64,000 nucleotides of DNA from an uncultured Roseobacter sp. Lineage in GTDB: Bacteria > Pseudomonadota > Alphaproteobacteria > Rhodobacterales > Rhodobacteraceae. The notes beneath the pieces were generated by a model. The model ran no database searches and was not told where the DNA came from. It was given only the letters and a program-made list of their open reading frames with translations. Location of the stretch: NCBI RefSeq assembly GCF_947493125.1, contig NZ_CANLQB010000002.1:310001-374000 (forward strand), read 5' to 3'. Shown here in pieces: positions 27,208-36,341 of this stretch; position 1 is the first letter of the stretch, and every line of letters starts with the position of its first letter. Made by a program: the position numbers and the translations under genes.

Positions 27208-29178
27208 GTGCCTACCCCAATGCCTTTTCACGGCTCTGATTTCAGAGACTGGATCTATATTCACAACCTGCCAAACTGGTTCGAAGGTCCGCCGAACGGC
27301 TGGTTTTACGGTCACGGCGACGACGACGAATTCGTCTACAGCTTCGATCCGGCCGAGAACAGCCGTTTTGGCAGCACTTACCACTATCATGGCGGGTCTG
27401 GTGTCGATCGGATGGACTACAGCTGGACCACCCATGACGTCAGCGCCGATCTGGCCAGCGGGATCGGAGAGATTCACGGGCTGAGCTTGGCAAGCTACAA
27501 CAAGGCGACCGGCCAGCCGATAGTGATCAACTACTCGGCACAAGAGCGGTATTACTCCATCGAGAAGCTCACTGGCGGTCTGGGTGATGATACACTGCTC
27601 GGGAACGATGTCGCGAACAGAATCGACGGGTCCGATGGCAATGATGTGATCGAAGGGCGTGGCGGCGACGACAGACTACAGGGCGGGTGGGGCGATGACA
27701 CCGCCCGCGGCGGCGACGGCGACGACACGATCCACGGTTCTGTTGGCCATGATTCCCTGGTGGGGAACGCTGGCAACGATCTGATGCGGGGCGAGGGTGA
27801 CAACGACACCATGTCCGGCGGCGCCAACAACGACACCATGGAAGGCGGGCATGGCGATGACCGCATGTACGGCGGCAGCGGCAACGATGACATGGACGGC
27901 GGCGAGGGGGATGACCTTCTGCGCGGCAACAGCGGGAACGACTGGATGGAAGGTGGTTTCGGCGACGACACGCTCGACGGCGGCTCCGGCATCAACACCG
28001 CAATCTACGATACCACGGAGGCGGACGGCGACATCATCGTGCAGCTGTTCCTGGGTGCGAGCAGCGGGGCGCTTGGTCATGACTCCCTCTCCGGCATCCA
28101 GAATGTGATCGTGACCGGCGGCCGCAACGCGACGGTTGTGGGAGACGATGGCGGCAACCTGCTCATGGGCGGCGGCGGCAATGACGATATTCACGGCATT
28201 GAAGGCGATGACACGATTTACGGGAATGACGGCAATGACACCCTGAACGGCTATAGTGAGAACGACTATGTCTCGGGCGGTGACGGTGCGGACCTGGTCC
28301 TTGGCGGGATGGGAAACGACACGCTGGATGGCGGCGAGGGCAATGACACTGTGGAAGGCGGCAGCGCGCATGACCTGATTTACGGTCGTGAGGGCCACGA
28401 CGAGATCGACGGCGGCTCGGGCTGGGACACCATCGAAGGTGGCGACGGACATGACGACATCGACGGCGCCAGCGGCAACGACGAGATCGACGGTGGCGCC
28501 GGCAACGACACCATAGATGCGGGTAGCGGCAACGATACGGTTGATGGCGGCAGCGGTCATGACACGATTTTTGGCGGCAACCATCATGACGAGATCAGAG
28601 GTCAGACCGGGAACGACTATATCGACGGAGGCATGGGCAATGATCTCGCCGAAGGAGAGGGTGGAAACGACAAGCTTCTCGGCCGCGAAGGCGAAGACAC
28701 GCTGAACGGCGGATACGGTGATGACACTCTGACCGGCGGCGCGGATGACGACGAGTTGAACGGAGGCCAGGGCGACGATGTGCTCTCCGGTGGCGGCGGG
28801 TATAACGTGATCCATGGCGGTCTCGGCGCGGATACCTTTATGTGGAAGGCCGGTGACGGTGACGGATATGCCGATATCTGGGATTTTGATCTGGCCGCGG
28901 ATCGGCTGGATTTCGAAGACGGGTTCTTCGCGCAGCAAGATCTCAGCCAGAAATTTCAACTGTCTGATCTGCTGACGGTTGTTGGGTCTGGGCCTGACAC
29001 TTTCCTTGCTGCTGACACTGCCGAACACGGACTCCAGTGGATTGCACGGTTTCGGAATGTGGATGCCGAGGCCTTTGCGGCCAAGGTCGACGATGGCTCG
29101 ATCCTCGAATTCGGCGGTGGGGGTCCGCTGCCCTGGGAAAACGTGGCGTTGGGCATGTCGGACACCTTCGACTTCTAG
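27208..29178 (+). CDS. RTX calcium-binding repeat protein, probable type I secretion substrate
   Basis: 656-residue acidic protein. A unique N-terminal region of about 115 residues is followed by tandem glycine/aspartate-rich nonapeptide repeats (GGxGxDxΦx type) over about residues 120-545, interrupted near 265-310 by a non-repeat segment. The C-terminal domain has the IWDFDLAADRLDF motif seen at the end of RTX exoproteins, then a terminus DTFDF with acidic-plus-hydrophobic residues typical of type I signals. There is no N-terminal signal peptide or enzymatic domain. The start is GTG at 27208 with AAGGAG seven bases upstream. A terminator follows. Secretion by the transporter at 41064-44101 is plausible. 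Confidence 0.9.
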   Translation: MPTPMPFHGSDFRDWIYIHNLPNWFEGPPNGWFYGHGDDDEFVYSFDPAENSRFGSTYHYHGGSGVDRMDYSWTTHDVSADLASGIGEIHGLSLASYNKATGQPIVINYSAQERYYSIEKLTGGLGDDTLLGNDVANRIDGSDGNDVIEGRGGDDRLQGGWGDDTARGGDGDDTIHGSVGHDSLVGNAGNDLMRGEGDNDTMSGGANNDTMEGGHGDDRMYGGSGNDDMDGGEGDDLLRGNSGNDWMEGGFGDDTLDGGSGINTAIYDTTEADGDIIVQLFLGASSGALGHDSLSGIQNVIVTGGRNATVVGDDGGNLLMGGGGNDDIHGIEGDDTIYGNDGNDTLNGYSENDYVSGGDGADLVLGGMGNDTLDGGEGNDTVEGGSAHDLIYGREGHDEIDGGSGWDTIEGGDGHDDIDGASGNDEIDGGAGNDTIDAGSGNDTVDGGSGHDTIFGGNHHDEIRGQTGNDYIDGGMGNDLAEGEGGNDKLLGREGEDTLNGGYGDDTLTGGADDDELNGGQGDDVLSGGGGYNVIHGGLGADTFMWKAGDGDGYADIWDFDLAADRLDFEDGFFAQQDLSQKFQLSDLLTVVGSGPDTFLAADTAEHGLQWIARFRNVDAEAFAAKVDDGSILEFGGGGPLPWENVALGMSDTFDF

Positions 29179-29281
29179 AAATCCCTCTCGCGCTGGCCCG
29201 ATGTCCTTCTGCCTTTGGTTACATCAGCCCGCGTGATCTGGGGATCGGTTGGAAAGCGACGCCCCCGCACTCCAACCAAAG

Positions 29282-29313
29282 AGCGCCGCGCGATCCCCGC
29301 GCGGCGCTTATTC
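29282..29313. terminator. Intrinsic terminator after the RTX gene
   Basis: AGCGCCGCGCG (29282-29292), loop ATCCC, CGCGCGGCGCT (29298-29308): a perfect 11-pair stem followed by TTATTCTTT on the plus strand. It separates the RTX gene from the convergent LysR gene and may work in both directions. Confidence 0.85.
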
Positions 29314-29330
29314 TTTCGATGGGTGGAGGA

Positions 29331-30227
29331 TCAGGCGTTGAAGCGCGCCATTTCACCATCCAGCCATTTGCGGAAGGTCCGGATCTTCGGAGAATTCCGC
29401 CGACTTTCGGGATAGGTCAGCCAATAGGCGCTGCCATCATCGCAGGTCAGGTCGAACGGTTGCACCAGAAGACCGAGGTCAATCTCATCCCGGAAGAAAT
29501 CGGGGGTCAGCATCGCGACCCCGTGACCCGCCATCGCCGCATTCGCTTCGATCACCTGCGGGCCGAAGTTGCGGGCGGTGCCTTCAGGCAGATCGGCCTT
29601 ATCCATTCCGGCGGTTTCGAACCAAAGCTGCCACCATGGATCGGAATGCGCCAGGATCGGCAGCTTGCACAGATCTTCCGGCTTCGAAACGCCGCCAATC
29701 GACTTCGCCAGCGCCGGGCTGAGCATCGGGGTGAAGGCGGTTTTCATGATGCGATGGCAGGTCAGACCCGGCCAACCTCCTTTGCCGCCGCGAATGGCGA
29801 TATCGAATCCGCTGGCCTTGAAATCGACGAGGGTCTCGCTCACCTCGATCCGCACCGCGATTTCGGGATTGGCCAGTTGAAAGCCGCCGAGCCTGCGGGC
29901 CAGAAAATTCGTGGCGAACGTCGGAATGACGCTGACCGACAGCATGCCCTGCGTTGTGCCTTTCGCCTCGGCATAGGCATCCGCGATCATGTCCAGCGAT
30001 GCGGTCATTCGATCCGAAAACCGGGCGCCGACCTCGGTGACGCGGACACCGCGGGGTTGGCGGTGGAAGAGGGATGCGCCGACGCGATCTTCCAGCACTT
30101 TGATCTGATAGCTGACCGCTGCCTGCGTCATCCCAAGCTCGGACGCGGCTGCAGTGAAATTGCCATACCGCGCGGCTGCTTCAAACACCCGAACAGCAGC
30201 GAGCGGAGGGAGGGGAGAACGCGACAT
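29331..30227 (-). CDS. LysR-family transcriptional regulator (GcvA-like)
   Basis: 298-residue LysR protein. The N-terminal winged helix-turn-helix (residues 5-65) reads VFEAAARYGNFTAAASELGMTQAAVSYQIKVLEDRVG, and the substrate-binding domain follows from about residue 90 (LSVSVIPTFATNFLARRLGGF). The style is that of GcvA/AmpR-type regulators. It is divergent from the small DUF1127-like gene, which may be its target. The inducer is not evident. Confidence 0.92.
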   Translation of the reverse strand: MSRSPLPPLAAVRVFEAAARYGNFTAAASELGMTQAAVSYQIKVLEDRVGASLFHRQPRGVRVTEVGARFSDRMTASLDMIADAYAEAKGTTQGMLSVSVIPTFATNFLARRLGGFQLANPEIAVRIEVSETLVDFKASGFDIAIRGGKGGWPGLTCHRIMKTAFTPMLSPALAKSIGGVSKPEDLCKLPILAHSDPWWQLWFETAGMDKADLPEGTARNFGPQVIEANAAMAGHGVAMLTPDFFRDEIDLGLLVQPFDLTCDDGSAYWLTYPESRRNSPKIRTFRKWLDGEMARFNA

Positions 30228-30335
30228 CGATAAAACTCACTTATGTCTAAGATCCTGGCTTTTGTTGGGATCCGGCGACTCATTCCCGCATAGTTCGGAG
30301 GTGAATCAGATCGCACCAAGATCGAGGGTTAACAG

Positions 30336-30533
30336 ATGAAACTATATCATAATCTCATGAAAAAGATAAGTTTTTTCAGCCATACAGGCCAAAAAACGAA
30401 GGGGCGAGACCAGATATTCTCCAGACATCTCGACTCGCTCAGGATGTCTGATCATATGCGGAAAGACATTGGCCTGCTTGATTGCAAACCAACGTCCCCT
30501 CGGACTGTTTTTGGGCATCATTGGTTCAGATGA
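30336..30533 (+). CDS. Small DUF1127-like protein
   Basis: 65-residue basic protein. The segment RHLDSLRMSDHMRKDIGLLD resembles the core of DUF1127 proteins (LSDRxLxDIGL), small arginine-rich proteins frequent in alphaproteobacteria and linked in some species to RNA or phosphate regulation. GAGGG lies seven bases before the ATG. It is divergent from the LysR gene across about 108 bases. The match is short, so it could also be an unrelated small protein. Confidence 0.55.
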   Translation: MKLYHNLMKKISFFSHTGQKTKGRDQIFSRHLDSLRMSDHMRKDIGLLDCKPTSPRTVFGHHWFR

Positions 30534-31121
30534 CGGGGTGCCGCTTGCATAGGACCGACACTCTGATCGTATCGCTGGGCCTGTAACGAGATGCAGATTT
30601 CACACCAGATCTGCGCGCATATTGACGCGGACAATCGACAGGATGTGCCGGGCATGATGGCGCCTCTCGGCGAGAGCATCGCGTTCCAGAATATTGCGGA
30701 GGGATCGGTTCTAGCGGAGCCGCGGGAGCATCAGGATTTTCGGGCTTTGGCGGACGCGGTTTGGCGCACCGCACTCAAACCATCGAGCACGCTGACCGCT
30801 GCCGATATCACCATAAAGGGAATCGGTTTTACTGCGGTTGTCGCCGAAGATCTTCCAAATGGATCGACCGCTGGCCAGACGCGCCACCTCTCAGGGCGCG
30901 CCTTGGCCCCGCTTCAGCAGGAAAAGATCATCCGGACTATCTGCCAGAGCTGAGGGAAATGGCCTTGCTCTTTGCGGTCGGATCACGGCCCACGCGGCGC
31001 GTCTGGTATTGCTAAATGCGGTCATTATATTTTAAAATATGGAATATATGACTGGGGGTGCCTGTGGCTGTCGGACCGTCTCACCCGCGCGGCCCGGGCG
31101 CCGGTGGCCCGTTTCAGTCGT
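30534..31121. other. Stretch without a confident gene, 588 bases
   Basis: One plus-strand frame (30591-30953, 120 codons) has tolerable composition but no recognisable domain or convincing ribosome-binding site, so I do not call it. The right part, near 31020-31060, is AT-rich and lies beyond the 3' end of the anthranilate operon. No terminator is obvious. Confidence 0.4.
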
Positions 31122-31520
31122 TCAGCGCCGGATAACCGCTGTCGCCTCGATCTCCACGAGCGCCTCGTCCTCGATCAGACCAGAGACGACGACCACGGCC
31201 ATGGCCGGGAAGTGCCGCCCGAAAATCTCGCGATAGGCCGCGCCGACTTCTCTTTGACGCGATAAATATTCTTTTTTATCAGTGATATACCATGTCATTC
31301 GGGTGATATCGGCAACCGTGCCCCCGGCGGTCTCGACAATCGTCCGGATGTTCTTGAGCGCCTGGGCCATTTGCCCCACGAACTCATGCGCCTCGAACTC
31401 TTGCCGGTCCGTCCAGCCGATTTGCCCGCCGGTGAAGAGCAAACCGTCTTCGGTGAGAACGCCATTGGCGTATCCCTTGGCGGGGGCCCAATCCGGCGGG
31501 TTTATGATGCGATGTGCCAC
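31122..31520 (-). CDS. Rid-family (RidA/YjgF-like) protein of the anthranilate operon
   Basis: 132-residue Rid protein, last gene of the 2-aminobenzoyl-CoA operon, 43 bases behind the ligase gene. Classical RidA hydrolyses enamine/imine intermediates and uses an arginine in a PARS-type motif to hold the substrate carboxylate. Here that position reads FPAMAVVV, with Met107 instead of Arg, while the late glutamate of VEIEATAV is kept. It therefore belongs to a Rid subgroup without amino-acid carboxylate binding. I infer that it may hydrolyse a CoA-bound cyclic enamine or imine, releasing the amino group of anthranilate as ammonia. Confidence 0.85.
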   Translation of the reverse strand: MAHRIINPPDWAPAKGYANGVLTEDGLLFTGGQIGWTDRQEFEAHEFVGQMAQALKNIRTIVETAGGTVADITRMTWYITDKKEYLSRQREVGAAYREIFGRHFPAMAVVVVSGLIEDEALVEIEATAVIRR

Positions 31521-31563
31521 GGAGGTCCTATCTTTTGAATAATCGAATGTATGAGATTGCCGC

Positions 31564-33183
31564 CTAGCCGCTTTCCCGCAATCGGAAGCGCTGAATCTTG
31601 CCGGTTTGCGTCTTTGGAAGCTCGGCTATGAAGCGGATGGAACGCGGGTATTTATAGGGCGCGATGGTCGTTTTGACGTGCTCTTGCAGCATCTGGATCG
31701 TGTCGGGGGAGGGGGCGACGCCCTCGGCAAGGACCACATGGGCCTCCACGATATGGCCGCGGTCTTCATCGGGCACACCGATGACGCCGCACTCCAGAAC
31801 GGCGTCATGCGCCAACAGCGCGGCTTCGACCTCCGGCCCGGCGATGTTGTAGCCTGCAGAAACAATCATGTCGTCATTGCGCGCGGCGAAATGCAGGTAG
31901 CCGTCGTCATCCATCACGAAAGTATCGCCCGTGACGTTCCAGCCATCTTGTACGTAGTTCGATTGCCGATCATCCGCGAGATAGCGGCACCCGGTGGGGC
32001 CCTTGACGGCGAGGCGGCCCGGAGTGCCGATGGGCACGTCCCGGCCGGTCTCGTCGATGAGGCGCACCTGGTAGCCCGTGACGGGCTTGCCCGTGCAGGC
32101 CGTTTTGTGATCGTCGAACCGGTTGGAGATGAAAATGTGCAGCATTTCGGTCGCGCCGATGCCGTCGAGCATGGGCTTGCCGGTTTTCGCGATCCAGTCG
32201 TCATAGACGGGGCTGGGCAGGGTTTCTCCCGCGGATACGGCGGCGCGGAGGCTGGAGAGATCCGCCCCGTCGTCCATCGCGCGCAACATGGCGCGATAGG
32301 CGGTGGGCGCGGTAAAGCAGACGGTCGCGCGATATTTCTCGATGATCTCAACCATATTGGGCGGCGAGGCCGTCTCCAGAAGGGTGGCGGCGGCGCCGAA
32401 CCGCAGGGGAAAGATCGCCAAACCCCCCAGCCCGAAGGTGAAGGCCAGCGGCGGTGAGCCGATGAAGATGTCGTCAGGCGTGACGCCCAGAACCTCGCGC
32501 GCGTAGCCGTCGGCGATAATGAGGAGGTCGCGGTGGAAATGCATGGTGGCTTTCGGATCGCCCGTGGTGCCCGAGGTGAAGCCGAGCAGCGCCACATCGT
32601 CGCGACCGGTGTCCGCCGCTTTGAATTGCACGGGCTTTTCCAGGGCCAGGCGGTCGAGTTCCGCATCGTGGTTGGACGTGCCGTCAAAGCCGACCACCGA
32701 GGTCAGAAAGCGGGAGGTCTTGGCGCAGGCGACCAGTTCGTCCATCAGCCGGGTGTCGCAGAGCGCGTGGGTGATCTCAGCCTTGTCGACGATCTTGGAG
32801 AGTTCGCCCGCGCGCAGCATCGGCATGGTGTTGACGACCACGGCGCCGACTTTGGTTGCCGCCAGCCAGCAAGCGACCATGGCCGGGTTGTTCGCGGAGC
32901 GGATCAGGACGCGGTTGCCCGGCTTGATCTTGAGATCGTCCACCAACGCGTGGGCGAGGCGGTTGGTCCAGTCGCTGAGCTCCTTGTAGGTGCGCCGACG
33001 GCCATTGCCGATCAGGGCGGTGTTGTCGCCCATGCCCTTGGCCACGATGGCGTCGGTCAGCTCGACCGCCGCGTTCAGATGTTCGGGGTAGTCGAAGCCG
33101 TCGAGCAGGAACGCCGGCTGCTGGCTGGCGGGTGGCAGGTTGTCGCGCGCAAAGCTGTCGATATGTCCGCTGTGCCCCAGCAT
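31564..33183 (-). CDS. 2-aminobenzoate-CoA ligase (benzoate-CoA ligase family)
   Basis: 539-residue ATP-dependent acyl-CoA synthetase. The AMP-binding P-loop TSGTTGDPK is at residues 203-212, the adenylate motif YAREVLGVTPDD and the hinge region follow, and the catalytic lysine lies in PKTQTGKIQRF near the C-terminus. The N-terminal part (NAAVELTDAIVAKG) matches benzoate/2-aminobenzoate-CoA ligases. Next to a 2-aminobenzoyl-CoA monooxygenase/reductase and kynureninase, anthranilate is the likely substrate. The gene begins only 3 bases after the acyl-CoA dehydrogenase stop. Confidence 0.88.
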   Translation of the reverse strand: MLGHSGHIDSFARDNLPPASQQPAFLLDGFDYPEHLNAAVELTDAIVAKGMGDNTALIGNGRRRTYKELSDWTNRLAHALVDDLKIKPGNRVLIRSANNPAMVACWLAATKVGAVVVNTMPMLRAGELSKIVDKAEITHALCDTRLMDELVACAKTSRFLTSVVGFDGTSNHDAELDRLALEKPVQFKAADTGRDDVALLGFTSGTTGDPKATMHFHRDLLIIADGYAREVLGVTPDDIFIGSPPLAFTFGLGGLAIFPLRFGAAATLLETASPPNMVEIIEKYRATVCFTAPTAYRAMLRAMDDGADLSSLRAAVSAGETLPSPVYDDWIAKTGKPMLDGIGATEMLHIFISNRFDDHKTACTGKPVTGYQVRLIDETGRDVPIGTPGRLAVKGPTGCRYLADDRQSNYVQDGWNVTGDTFVMDDDGYLHFAARNDDMIVSAGYNIAGPEVEAALLAHDAVLECGVIGVPDEDRGHIVEAHVVLAEGVAPSPDTIQMLQEHVKTTIAPYKYPRSIRFIAELPKTQTGKIQRFRLRESG

Positions 33184-33186
33184 GAT

Positions 33187-34350
33187 CTAACCTCCCAGAT
33201 GCTCCGACATGGCCTGCCGCGCGATGATCACCCGCTGTACGTCCGAGGCGCCTTCGTAGATGCGTAAGGCTCTGATATCACGGTAGAGTTCTTCGACTTT
33301 CTGGCCTTTGCGGACGCCGTCGCCACCGTGCAACTGGACGGCGCGGTCGATGACCTGTTGCGCCTGTTCGGTGGAGAAGAGCTTGGCCATGGCGGCTTCG
33401 CGGGTGACGCGCGCAGCCCCCTGATCCTTGGCCCAGGCGGCGCGATAGACCAGCAGCGCGCTGGCGTCGATGTCGAGCGCCATGTCGGCGATATGGCCCT
33501 GCACCATCTGCAGATCGAAGAGCGGCGCGCCCTGCACGTGGCGGGTGCCGACACGTGTGAGCGCCTCGTCGAGGGCGCGGCGTGCAAAGCCGAGGGCGGC
33601 GGCGGCGACCGACGAGCGGAAGACATCAAGGACGGACATCGCGATCTTGAAGCCTGCGCCACTGTCCCCGATCCGGGCGGTTTCGGGCACGCGCACATCA
33701 TCAAAGCGCAGTGTGGCAAGCGGATGCGGCGCGATCACCTCCAGTCGTTCGACGACGGTGAGGCCGAGGCTGTTGGCGGGCACGATGAAGGCGGAGAGGC
33801 CGCGGGCACCGGGCTCTTCGCCGGTGCGGGCGAAGACGGTGTAGACGTCCGCGATGCCGCCGTTTGAGATCCACGTCTTTTCGCCGCTGAGGACATAGCT
33901 GTCGCCATCGCGGGTGGCGGCCATCGTCGCATTGGCCACGTCCGACCCGGACTGAGGTTCGGTCAGCGCAAACCCGGCGATGGCGCTGCCGTCGCGGACC
34001 CTCGGCAGCCATTCGGCCCTTTGTGCGTCGCGTCCAAAGAGCGAGATCGCGCCGGTGCCAAGCCCCTGCATCGCAAAGGCGAAATCCGCCAGCCCGTCGT
34101 GGCGGGCGAGGGTTTCGCGGATGAGGCAGAGGCAGCGCACGTCGAGCGGCGCGGAGCCTGCGGGATCGACCGTTGCGTGTTCGAGCCAGCCTGCGTCGCC
34201 CAGTGCGGCGACGAGTTGTCGGCAGGCGGCGTCATTGTCCGTGTGGTCGATCTCGCCCAGGGCGCTTTTGGCCCAGGTGTCGAGATCGTTGGCCAGCGCC
34301 CGGTGGCGGGCGTCGAAGAAGGGCCAGTCGAGGAAGCTCTTGTCTGGCAT
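33187..34350 (-). CDS. Acyl-CoA dehydrogenase
   Basis: 387-residue FAD enzyme. FAD-binding segments read [11 protein letters not shown] and [12 protein letters not shown], and the catalytic glutamate is in [12 protein letters not shown] near residue 365, as in medium-chain dehydrogenases. In this operon it probably oxidises an alicyclic CoA thioester formed after the monooxygenase/reductase. The ATG at 34350 shares its first base with the stop of the upstream crotonase gene, so a longer in-frame start inside that gene is unlikely. Confidence 0.9.
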   Translation of the reverse strand: MPDKSFLDWPFFDARHRALANDLDTWAKSALGEIDHTDNDAACRQLVAALGDAGWLEHATVDPAGSAPLDVRCLCLIRETLARHDGLADFAFAMQGLGTGAISLFGRDAQRAEWLPRVRDGSAIAGFALTEPQSGSDVANATMAATRDGDSYVLSGEKTWISNGGIADVYTVFARTGEEPGARGLSAFIVPANSLGLTVVERLEVIAPHPLATLRFDDVRVPETARIGDSGAGFKIAMSVLDVFRSSVAAAALGFARRALDEALTRVGTRHVQGAPLFDLQMVQGHIADMALDIDASALLVYRAAWAKDQGAARVTREAAMAKLFSTEQAQQVIDRAVQLHGGDGVRKGQKVEELYRDIRALRIYEGASDVQRVIIARQAMSEHLGG

Positions 34351-35153
34351 CAGTTCCCCTCGAACACCGGTTTGTCTTTGGCGACAAACGCTTTGTAGGC
34401 GCGTTCGAAATCGCCGGTCTGCATGCAGATCGCCTGCGCCTGCGCTTCGGCCTCGATGGCCTGTTCGATGGACATGGACCATTCCTGCGCGAGCATCGTC
34501 TTGGTCATCATGTGTGCGAAGTTGGGGCCGGCTGCGATGCGCTCGGCCCGCGTGTGGGCTTCGGTGGTGAGGGCGTCGGAGGGGACCAGCTGATTGAAGA
34601 AACCCCAGGCCAGCCCTTCGTCGGCGCTCATGGAGCGTCCGGTGTAGAGCAGCTCGGCCGCGCGGCCCTGTCCGATGATCCGGGGCAGGATCGCGCAGGC
34701 ACCCATGTCGCAGCCGGCGAGGCCGACGCGGGTGAAGAGGAAGGCGGTCTTGGCCTCGGGCGTGGCGATCCGCAGATCGGAGGCCATGGCGATGATGGCA
34801 CCGGCGCCAACGCAGATCCCGTCGATGGCGGCGATGACCGGCTTGCCGCAGTTCACCATCGCCTTGACCAGATCGCCGGTCATGCGGGTGAAGGTCAGCA
34901 GCTCTTTCATGCTCATCTGTGTCAGGGGGCCGATGATATCGTGGACATCGCCGCCCGAGCTGAAATTGCCGCCGTTTGATGCGAAGATCACCACGTCGAT
35001 GTCGTCAGAGTAGGCGAGAGCGCGGAACCAGTCGCGCAGTTCAGCATAGCTGTCGAAGGTCAGCGGGTTCTTTCGGTCCGGCCGGTCGAGCGCGATGGTG
35101 GCGATACGGCCCTCGATCTCGCAGAGGAAGTGTTGTGGTGTGCTGCTAGCCAT
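34350..35153 (-). CDS. Crotonase-superfamily enzyme without the usual hydratase glutamates
   Basis: 267-residue enoyl-CoA hydratase/isomerase-fold protein. The oxyanion hole reads [10 protein letters not shown] and [14 protein letters not shown]. In hydratases GCELA and PEI supply two glutamates; here the equivalents are GAIIA and FTR, so both are absent. An aspartate, Asp149 in [15 protein letters not shown], occupies the position used as catalytic acid in several crotonase isomerases and dehalogenases. A ring-opening, isomerase or hydrolase step in 2-aminobenzoyl-CoA catabolism is therefore possible. It overlaps the MarR gene by 8 bases and the dehydrogenase gene by 1. Confidence 0.88.
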   Translation of the reverse strand: MASSTPQHFLCEIEGRIATIALDRPDRKNPLTFDSYAELRDWFRALAYSDDIDVVIFASNGGNFSSGGDVHDIIGPLTQMSMKELLTFTRMTGDLVKAMVNCGKPVIAAIDGICVGAGAIIAMASDLRIATPEAKTAFLFTRVGLAGCDMGACAILPRIIGQGRAAELLYTGRSMSADEGLAWGFFNQLVPSDALTTEAHTRAERIAAGPNFAHMMTKTMLAQEWSMSIEQAIEAEAQAQAICMQTGDFERAYKAFVAKDKPVFEGN

Positions 35154-35625
35154 TCTCCGCCTCCGCCGTCTTCAGAGTGAGTGCGCTGCCCAGATCATCG
35201 GTGATGCGTTGGGTCTGCTCCGGATCGAGGCCGCCGAGAAGCTCGCTCACCCAGCTTTCATGGGCCGCGGCCTGACGCTCGAATTCCGCAATGCCGCGGC
35301 GGGTGAGCCGCACGCGCGCGGCGCGTCGGTCCCCCGGAACGGCCTCGCGCAGCATCAGCCCGTCTTCGGTCAGCCGATCAACGATGCCTGTGACATTGCC
35401 GTTCGAGACCATGAGCAGGCGCGACAGCTCGCTCATCTTCATGCCGGCAGGGTTGCGATAGAGCGCTGACATCACGTCGAACCGCGGCAAGGTGGTGCCG
35501 AAGGTCAGCCGCAGGCGCTCGCGCAACTCGGCCTCGATCAGCCGGTTGATCTTCAGCAGGCGCAGCCAGAGGCGCAGATGCCCCTTGGAGGCCGGATCGC
35601 CGGAGGGTTGCGGGCGGGGTGTCAT
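35146..35625 (-). CDS. MarR-family transcriptional regulator
   Basis: 159-residue winged-helix regulator: [63 protein letters not shown] is spread over about residues 45-110 (given here as short pieces of one DNA-binding domain). It is embedded in the operon, overlapping the SDR by 4 bases and the crotonase by 8, so its level tracks the enzymes. MarR proteins of aromatic-CoA pathways often respond to a CoA-thioester intermediate; that is inferred here. The dyad at 38684-38717 is a candidate operator. Confidence 0.9.
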   Translation of the reverse strand: MTPRPQPSGDPASKGHLRLWLRLLKINRLIEAELRERLRLTFGTTLPRFDVMSALYRNPAGMKMSELSRLLMVSNGNVTGIVDRLTEDGLMLREAVPGDRRAARVRLTRRGIAEFERQAAAHESWVSELLGGLDPEQTQRITDDLGSALTLKTAEAENG

Positions 35626-36341
35626 ACTTCGCCTCCCGAGACGGACAGCGCGTGACCATTGACCATCGCCGCGCCGGGCGAGGCAAGATAGAGGGCGGCG
35701 GAGGCGACTTCGTCGGTGCGGATCAGCCGGTTGACGGGGTTGGTCGATGCCACGATCTGCCGTGCGGCGGCGTCATCCAGCCTGCGGCTTTCCATCACGC
35801 TTTTCACCGCTGCATCGGCGAGCGGCGTGTCGACAAAGCCGGGGCAAATCGCGTTGCAGGTGATCTCCTTGCGGGCGACCTCATGGGCGATGGAGCGGAC
35901 AAGGCCGAGCACGCCGTGTTTCGAGGCCGCATAGGCGGCGATGCGGGCGCCGCCTTTCAGCGCCTGTGTCGAGGCGATGGCGATCAGCCGCCCGCCCGGG
36001 GGCATGTCGCGCAACGCCGCGCGGAACGTGAGGAAGGTGCCGGTGAGGTTGATCGCCAGGGTGGCGTTCCACTCTGCGAGGCTCACCTCCGTCAGAGGGC
36101 GGGCTTTCCCGGTGCCTGCATTGGCGATGACCACGTCGAAGGGACGATCAAAGAGCGCCTCCACCGCGGCCTCGTCGGTCACATCGGCCACCGTGCAGGT
36201 CATGCCGCGGCCCGCATCGGTTTCGTGCAGCGCGTCCTCTCGGCGTCCGGCGATGGTGACATTGTCGCCTGCATCGGCGAAGGCGCGGGCGATGCCGCGC
36301 CCGATGCCCGATCCGCCGCCTGTGACCAGAACCCGCCTCAT
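35622..36341 (-). CDS. Short-chain dehydrogenase/reductase
   Basis: 239-residue SDR with NAD(P) motif [10 protein letters not shown] at residues 7-16, NAG motif VVIANAGTG, catalytic serine in [11 protein letters not shown] and the Tyr-Lys pair in YAASKHG. It probably acts as a 3-hydroxyacyl-CoA dehydrogenase on a ring or ring-opened intermediate of anthranilate breakdown. It overlaps the stop of the upstream monooxygenase/reductase by 4 bases (ATGA) and the MarR start by 4, indicating tight translational coupling. Confidence 0.88.
   Translation of the reverse strand: MRRVLVTGGGSGIGRGIARAFADAGDNVTIAGRREDALHETDAGRGMTCTVADVTDEAAVEALFDRPFDVVIANAGTGKARPLTEVSLAEWNATLAINLTGTFLTFRAALRDMPPGGRLIAIASTQALKGGARIAAYAASKHGVLGLVRSIAHEVARKEITCNAICPGFVDTPLADAAVKSVMESRRLDDAAARQIVASTNPVNRLIRTDEVASAALYLASPGAAMVNGHALSVSGGEV

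Noticed and set aside
27676-29028. Long minus-strand open frame (450 codons)
   Set aside because: Mirror image of the RTX repeats, giving a repetitive valine/alanine-rich sequence; an artefact of repetitive GC-rich DNA.
30591-30953. Plus-strand frame of 120 codons
   Set aside because: Composition is tolerable but there is no domain, weak start context and no syntenic support, so it is mentioned only in the gap entry.
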